This document shows, piece by piece, positions 59,171 through 64,000 of a DNA stretch of 64,000 nucleotides; the stretch's first letter is position 1, and each line of letters starts with the position of its first letter. The DNA lies in contig JABELC010000006.1 of the NCBI GenBank assembly GCA_028455995.1, positions 1,178,001-1,242,000 on the forward strand, given 5' to 3'. Position numbers and translations under genes: made by a program. The notes below the pieces were generated by a model. That model saw only the letters and a list, made by a program, of their open reading frames with translations, was not told where the DNA came from and made no database searches. The stretch is from Scleromitrula shiraiana (taxonomy: Eukaryota; Ascomycota; Leotiomycetes; Helotiales; Sclerotiniaceae).

Positions 59171-59844
59171 TGGTTGAATTGAAATTCTGGTTCGATATTT
59201 TGAGAAGAGGTTGTTTGTGGTTCTTGTATACCCAACATGGAGGGGGGATGAAGAGGAATTTATACATTTTGGGAAAGCGCTCTAGACATGCTACTAACTC
59301 ACCTGTGATCATAGCAGTTTCTATTAACAGAAATACTAATGGAGATGAACTATCTTAATTCCGTAGGTATGATCTATGATGAACTTTGATCATATGAAAA
59401 GTCTTATACCCAGGCTTTTTTCTCTGAATTTCATAACAAAATTGTTGATATTGGTCTCTTGAACACCAGAGCCGTGGTGCTGCCGAAAATTGATATTGGT
59501 CTAGCCCCACCAAGCTGGTAATCAAACGTCGTTTATTGAACGCTAATGAAGTATTTCCACTAACATTACTCTGACGTATGATAATCAGTCTGCATAAACT
59601 ACCGGTAGGCCCGCGGGCTCAAGGCGGGGCGGCGTCGTCACCTTAACTTAATCTGGAACCGCAGATAAGTAAATCTTATCACCTAGAGTTTTATCTCTCC
59701 TCTAATAACATCTTCCCATTTTGTTTTCATCCCACCAAAACGTTACAATCAACACCCCCAGAACTTGATCTCCACTACCGGATGATCATTATTGAAGTCC
59801 GGCATATAGTACAAGGAAAGGGTAACAGAGGAGAAGACTAGAAA
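59171..59844. other. Intergenic region between two relics
   Basis: About 670 bp with no supportable gene. Confidence 0.55.
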
Positions 59845-60874
59845 ATGCAACCCACAATTAAACTCACACAGATGCCTCAGCAAACTGAGGTGAGATGTCC
59901 AGAGGATGATTGAACTGGTTTGAGTGATTCGGCAACGAGAAGAAAGTTGCAGAATCGATTAAATCAGAGAATATACCGTGAGATCTATCGAAGCGTATGA
60001 TTAGTTCATATTAAGATTTGTTAGAAGTGACTGCTGCTAACTCATCTGTTGTACCTCATATGTAGGTCAGAGACGTCGAGCTCCATCCAAACCTATTGCA
60101 AAGTCCAACGACAATTCCCTGAATGAAGAATCTTCATTCCAGGTGTCTTCGAGCATCAATGAATCTATAAATACAAATGCCTCCGAACCGTTATCGATAA
60201 GGGACCTCCGTAGGTTTAATGAGCTTAATTTCAAGCGCTGTATACCTTTTCATATTTCTTCATCCGAATCGACAGGATGTATAAGCCAAAAGCCATAGAT
60301 GCCAGGCCTCGTTTCATACAACAATCATTTGATAAACTTAAGCAATCGATGGCCTAATTCGAAGAAGCACATAGGAATTATTCAACAGGCTCACCAAGAT
60401 GCGATCAACTCCTCACTCTCATCCAATTTAACGTATTCCGAGCTCTAATGAGTAACACACGAACAATAGGCTGGAATTGGGATTGGTTGGATTGTACTAT
60501 TGATCCATTATCGCCATGGGTTAATCTTTCTTCGGATTCTATACCTGTGGCTGCCCTTCGACCATTGTGTCCCACGCAAAGTCAGCGCATAATTTCTCAT
60601 CATCCGTGAATAAACCTTTGGCCTATTCCGAGAATGCGCAACAACTTATGACGAAGATCAATTGTGTAATTATCTAGTTGAGTTTGGAGGTCTTGTGAAT
60701 GAACGAACGGGTCTTATTCTTTGGGACGAACCATGGGATATTGCAGGATGGGAGGTTAGTGAGACTTTTTTGATAAAATGGAGATGGGTTGTCAAGGGCT
60801 GTGTAGAGTTGTTGGATTCGACAAATGCTTGGAGAGCGAAGAGAGGAGATGATACGGTTGTTTTTGAGGTTTGA
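59845..60874 (+). pseudogene. bZIP/DUF3425-type transcription factor relic
   Basis: Fungal factors of this type have a degenerate bZIP basic region followed by a DUF3425 domain. Exon 1 starts MQPTIKLTQMPQQTEVRCPEDD, then TGA (59911) where homologues have Trp, then TGLSDSATRRKLQNRLNQRIYR. A GT..AG intron 59978-60065 joins in phase to QRRRAPSKPIAKSN. The DUF3425 part reads RFIQQSFDKLKQSMA, TAA, FEEAHRNYSTG, LLTLIQFNVFRALMSNTRTIG, WNWDWLDCTIDPLSPWVNL, LRPLCPTQSQRIISHHP, TGA where Trp is expected, INLWPIPRMRNNL, a frameshift, and TYDEDQLCNYLVEFGGLVNERTGLILWDEPWDIAGWEVSE up to the normal end (TGA 60872). A Pro-TAG also occurs near 60296 in a shifted frame. Overall similarity is still high, so inactivation is recent. 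Confidence 0.75.
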
Positions 60875-61216
60875 AGGGACTCATCCATAAGGGATGAAGA
60901 TGTAGGGCGTCATATTTTAGAGAATTACATAATCACATTGTACATTCACCTATCGGACAAAAGAAAATTAACGCGCCCTTTAGAAGACGCATGTAAAATG
61001 TTATTATACTTCATATTCCCCACCTATGAAATGGAATATTATCAAAAAATCAGCATCAAAGATAAGATGTATCATGTGCAGTAGATTGATAGTGAATATA
61101 CTAACCATTGGAATGCATCTTGGATGTTGATCTATCTAAACTATAAATACCAGCCGAAGTACCCCTCCCTCAAAATACCTTGATTATCAAAACACAAAAA
61201 TTACTAGAAAAGCAAA
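60875..61216. promoter_or_regulatory. Promoter region of the MOSC gene
   Basis: 342 bp. CTATAAATAC at 61141-61150 is a good TATA box, about 70 bp before the start codon, followed by an A/C-rich leader. Confidence 0.55.
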
Positions 61217-62263
61217 ATGCTCAATTATGTCAATCCATTCACACCTCCCTCCATCACCACCGAAATCACTGATCTCCGAATCTATCCCATAAAATCCTGT
61301 CGCGGCATCTCCATCAAATCCACCACCCTCACAACCCAAGGTCTCGATCTCGACCGAAGATGGATGTTCGTATCCGGACCCGAAAATAAATTCATCACCA
61401 TCCGCGACATCTCCTCTATGACATTAATCGACACCTCATTTTCCGTTTCTCAAGATCCCGCCACTTCTGGCAGCAAAGATGGAGAACTCTTGGGAATAGG
61501 TATTAGGAATACCGAGAAGAAGGTTTTGATACCTGCGAGACCGACGCAACAATGGTTGGACGATAATACGACGTTGGAGCCGGTTAAGGTTTGGGATTAT
61601 GATACGGATGGGTATGTGTATAAGGAGGAGATTAATAGTATTTTTACGGAGTTCTTTGGGAAGAATGTTAGATTGGTTTATAAGGGTCCTACGCCGAGAC
61701 GATTGAGGGGAAATGCGGCCCCTCAGTTTTTGGGTAGGGAGGGAAGTACAAATTTTCCGGATGTGATGCCCATATTGATTGCGAATGAGGCGTCGTTGAG
61801 AGAATTGAATGAGAGGTTGAAGAAGAAGGGAAGTGAAGAGATTACGATGGAGAGATTTAGACCGAATATTATTGTGAAGGGTAAAGACGATGATGGGAAC
61901 GATGCCGATAAAGCACCTACAGCATGGAGTGAAGACAATTGGAAATTGGTCAATATCATCAACCAACCTGAATCTTCAGGAGGATTATTTTCTTCACTAA
62001 TGGGCTCCAATGGTATATATGTCGATATCCAAGCAAGATGTGCAAGATGCCAGGTTCCGAATGTTAATCCGGAGACGGCGGAGAAGAATAAACATGAGCC
62101 GTGGGATACTCTAGTTAGCTATAGACGCGTGGATGAGGGTATTAAGTTTAAACCTTGTTTTGGTATGTTGAGTGTGCCTAGGTCGGAGGGTCCTATTGCT
62201 GTGGGTATGAAGATGGAGGTTCTGAAGACAACGGAAGATCATAAGTATCAGAAAGGGTTTTAG
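61217..62263 (+). CDS. MOSC-domain molybdenum-cofactor sulfurase-like protein (mARC type)
   Basis: 348 aa, intronless. The N-terminal MOSC beta-barrel (ITDLRIYPIKSCRGISI, GLDLDRRWMFV) is followed by a MOSC domain with PDVMPILIANEASLRELN, RFRPNIIVKG, and the C-terminal VDIQARCARCQVPNVNPETA with conserved Cys residues (one likely ligates molybdenum) and PWDTLVSYRR. This arrangement fits mitochondrial amidoxime reducing component (mARC)/YcbX-like proteins, which reduce N-hydroxylated compounds using the molybdenum cofactor with cytochrome b5 partners. No clear mitochondrial presequence is seen. The first 80 codons use C-ending codons heavily while the later part is G/T-rich, a visible codon shift without a break in homology. 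Confidence 0.88.
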   Translation: MLNYVNPFTPPSITTEITDLRIYPIKSCRGISIKSTTLTTQGLDLDRRWMFVSGPENKFITIRDISSMTLIDTSFSVSQDPATSGSKDGELLGIGIRNTEKKVLIPARPTQQWLDDNTTLEPVKVWDYDTDGYVYKEEINSIFTEFFGKNVRLVYKGPTPRRLRGNAAPQFLGREGSTNFPDVMPILIANEASLRELNERLKKKGSEEITMERFRPNIIVKGKDDDGNDADKAPTAWSEDNWKLVNIINQPESSGGLFSSLMGSNGIYVDIQARCARCQVPNVNPETAEKNKHEPWDTLVSYRRVDEGIKFKPCFGMLSVPRSEGPIAVGMKMEVLKTTEDHKYQKGF

Positions 62264-62595
62264 GGATTGTTGCTGCGATGCATGGAACATTCATATCCTT
62301 AGATTGGAATTATACAATATTGAGGAAATCCTTTAAAACTCCGTGAGAGGAAGTTTGCAAGATTGGTGAACATCCATATCTTCCATATACTTTCAACATT
62401 ATGATGTTATTGAAGTACGTAGATGGGTCGATGGCCACAGTCATGTGTCTACAGGTGTTGGTTATTTTCCTTAAGCCTATCACAACTTTCTCATGTCCTT
62501 CCGGATCTTCTATCCACATTTTGTAGGTTACAATTGCAATAAGAGCTCCCTTCTCAGTCATTGTGTAGATTATTTTTGATTTCTATTTTATATCT
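62264..62595. other. Short convergent intergenic region
   Basis: 332 bp between two convergent stop codons; a reverse 83-codon frame has no support. Confidence 0.6.
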
Positions 62596-64000
62596 CTAAA
62601 TATCACTCTCAAACTGTCTAACCACCAGGCCTTTCTCAGCCAAAGCATCCTTAACCTGCTTAACAGTATATTCCCCTCTGTGAAACATTCCAGCACCAAG
62701 AGCTGCATCAGTTGATGTTTTCGAGAAAACTTCTTCAAAATGAGCTGGGTTACCAGCACCACTAGAAGCAATAACTGGTATATTAATTGCGTTCTTAACT
62801 TGATTGATAAGTTCGAGATCAAAACCACTATTTGTTCCATCTTTATCTATGCAGTTTAGGAGGATTTCTCCTGTTCCCATGGCTTCTACTGCAGTAGATA
62901 GCTCCACCACATCCATATCACGAGTCTCTCGTCCTCCCTTGATGGTACATGCGTACCAACAGAACTGCTCGCCATTTGGTCCTGTATAGTTTGTTTTAAT
63001 TGTGTTGTGTTTTGTGTCCTTAGGATCAGCAACATATACCCTCTTAGGGTCTACACTGACAACGACCGCTTGGTTTCCATAAGCTCCAGAAATTTGCTCT
63101 ATAGCTGTCTTCCCCGATAACTTCTTACCAGCTGCGTAGTATTCCTCGGCAGCGGTCACTGCATCTGATCCAATAGATACTTTATCAGCTCCACTCTTGA
63201 AGTACATTGTAGCAATTTCCAGCGCAGAGACTTTTGTTCCATCAGTATCCACAGTATCTCGAATACCTCCTCCAATAGTTAATGGTACAAAAACAGATTC
63301 CGATGTACGCCGTAAAATTTCCAGCATGGGCAAATCTGCCAGAGGGCAATCTCGAAAACTTGTGATGTTGAGGAACGTCACTTCATCCGCTCCTTGTTCA
63401 TAGTATTTCTTCGCCATTTCAACAGGTTTTCCAAGATTTCGTACATTCCCTCCGTCTGACTTTTCTCTCACATCATATTGATCGCCCTTCGTTACTACTA
63501 AATCTCCTTGATCGTTTGTCCTCACATCCAGGCAAGCGATAACTCTCCTCGTTAATCCTTCTTTAACATTTGCCAATTCCTCTACTGCCTCAGTAGCACT
63601 ATTGCCATCCAAGAAAGCCTTGATAACTCTCAGTCCAGCAACACCACTCTTTTCAGGATGGAATTGCGTAGCCAGTATATTTCCTTTTGCGATAGCTCCA
63701 ACAAATTCTTCTTCGCCATACTTGGCAGTTGCGACAGTCCATCCTTGGTTTTCTAATTCGCCCTTCTTGTATGGTACCTTATATGAATGAACGTAGTAGT
63801 ATTTTGAGCTTGGCCGTAAACCGTAAACCAGTTTATCCGATGTATTCGCACTATTCCATCCAATGTGAGGGACGGCCTTCGAACTATCGTCAAATCGATC
63901 GAGTGAACCTTTAATCAAACCAAGACCCGGAATATCTGGACTTTCTGTAGAACCTTCGAATAATACTTGTAGTCCGACGCATATTGCCATAAATGGTTTA
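62596..64000 (-). CDS. HIS7: Imidazole glycerol phosphate synthase HisHF (partial, 5' end outside window)
   Basis: Bifunctional glutamine amidotransferase:cyclase of histidine biosynthesis. It converts PRFAR plus glutamine to imidazole glycerol phosphate and AICAR, in the cytosol. The visible 467 codons start inside the glutaminase domain: [17 protein letters not shown], where Cys of ICVGLQ is the nucleophile, and [10 protein letters not shown] with the triad His and Glu. A linker leads to the HisF barrel at [11 protein letters not shown] (catalytic Asp), with phosphate-binding [28 protein letters not shown], and a second Asp in [12 protein letters not shown]. The end [15 protein letters not shown] is normal. 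No intron in the visible part. About the first 80 residues lie beyond 64000. Confidence 0.96.
   Translation of the reverse strand, partial: KPFMAICVGLQVLFEGSTESPDIPGLGLIKGSLDRFDDSSKAVPHIGWNSANTSDKLVYGLRPSSKYYYVHSYKVPYKKGELENQGWTVATAKYGEEEFVGAIAKGNILATQFHPEKSGVAGLRVIKAFLDGNSATEAVEELANVKEGLTRRVIACLDVRTNDQGDLVVTKGDQYDVREKSDGGNVRNLGKPVEMAKKYYEQGADEVTFLNITSFRDCPLADLPMLEILRRTSESVFVPLTIGGGIRDTVDTDGTKVSALEIATMYFKSGADKVSIGSDAVTAAEEYYAAGKKLSGKTAIEQISGAYGNQAVVVSVDPKRVYVADPKDTKHNTIKTNYTGPNGEQFCWYACTIKGGRETRDMDVVELSTAVEAMGTGEILLNCIDKDGTNSGFDLELINQVKNAINIPVIASSGAGNPAHFEEVFSKTSTDAALGAGMFHRGEYTVKQVKDALAEKGLVVRQFESDI

Noticed and set aside
1..64000. Search for tRNA, rRNA, CRISPR or intact transposase
   Set aside because: No cloverleaf with A and B boxes, no regularly spaced repeats with unique spacers, and no transposase or reverse transcriptase motif was found.

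Overview
The window looks like nuclear DNA of a filamentous ascomycete. Protein-coding genes carry short spliceosomal introns (about 47-124 nt, GTANGT-like donors, CTAAC/CTGAC-like branch sites), and the gene families are typical of Pezizomycotina: a Zn2Cys6 factor, a DUF3425 bZIP-type factor, a But2-domain secreted protein, DHA1 and DHA2 drug/amino-acid transporters and a fused HIS7. The low GC content, the long microsatellite-rich intergenic DNA and the overall protein character suggest a leotiomycete of the Sclerotinia/Botrytis/Monilinia group; that placement is inference and no species is claimed.

Layout. 0-7.7 kb: ATG5 (autophagy), a DHA1 multidrug-type MFS transporter, a CSA/ERCC8-type WD40 repair protein and, divergent from it, an Rrn10-type RNA polymerase I factor. 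7.7-25.1 kb: a gene-poor domain with one large proline-rich Zn2Cys6 regulator (16.9-20.4 kb) set between 9.2 kb and 3.4 kb of simple-sequence DNA, followed by a strange low-complexity coiled-coil ORF (GGY repeats, RE/RD repeats). 25-37.5 kb: an HXT-type sugar transporter, a But2-domain secreted protein interrupted by an in-frame stop, and a vacuolar DHA2-type transporter. 37.5-47.5 kb: an accessory block with a broken SANT/Myb-like gene, a cutinase relic, AT-rich degenerate repeats, a broken gene of unknown family, and an intact double zinc-knuckle protein. 48-64 kb: Mpv17/PMP22 protein, a small secreted orphan, a coiled-coil gene with an apparent internal stop, a dienelactone-hydrolase-family protein, a small stress-responsive A/B barrel protein, an SH3/PPxY protein related to yeast LSB1/PIN3, relics of an aldo-keto reductase and a bZIP/DUF3425 factor, a MOSC-domain protein, and the 3' part of HIS7 (histidine biosynthesis), cut by the window end.

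I found no operon-like or pathway cluster, no tRNA or rRNA, no intact transposon and no CRISPR. Housekeeping genes sit at the two ends; the middle is accessory. The most notable overall pattern is the number of genes whose homology runs straight through a single stop codon, often where a Trp or Arg codon is expected. This suggests many recent relics, or a strain/assembly with unusual point decay. Exon coordinates were worked out by hand from splice signals and reading-frame continuity; every multi-exon model given sums to a whole number of codons.
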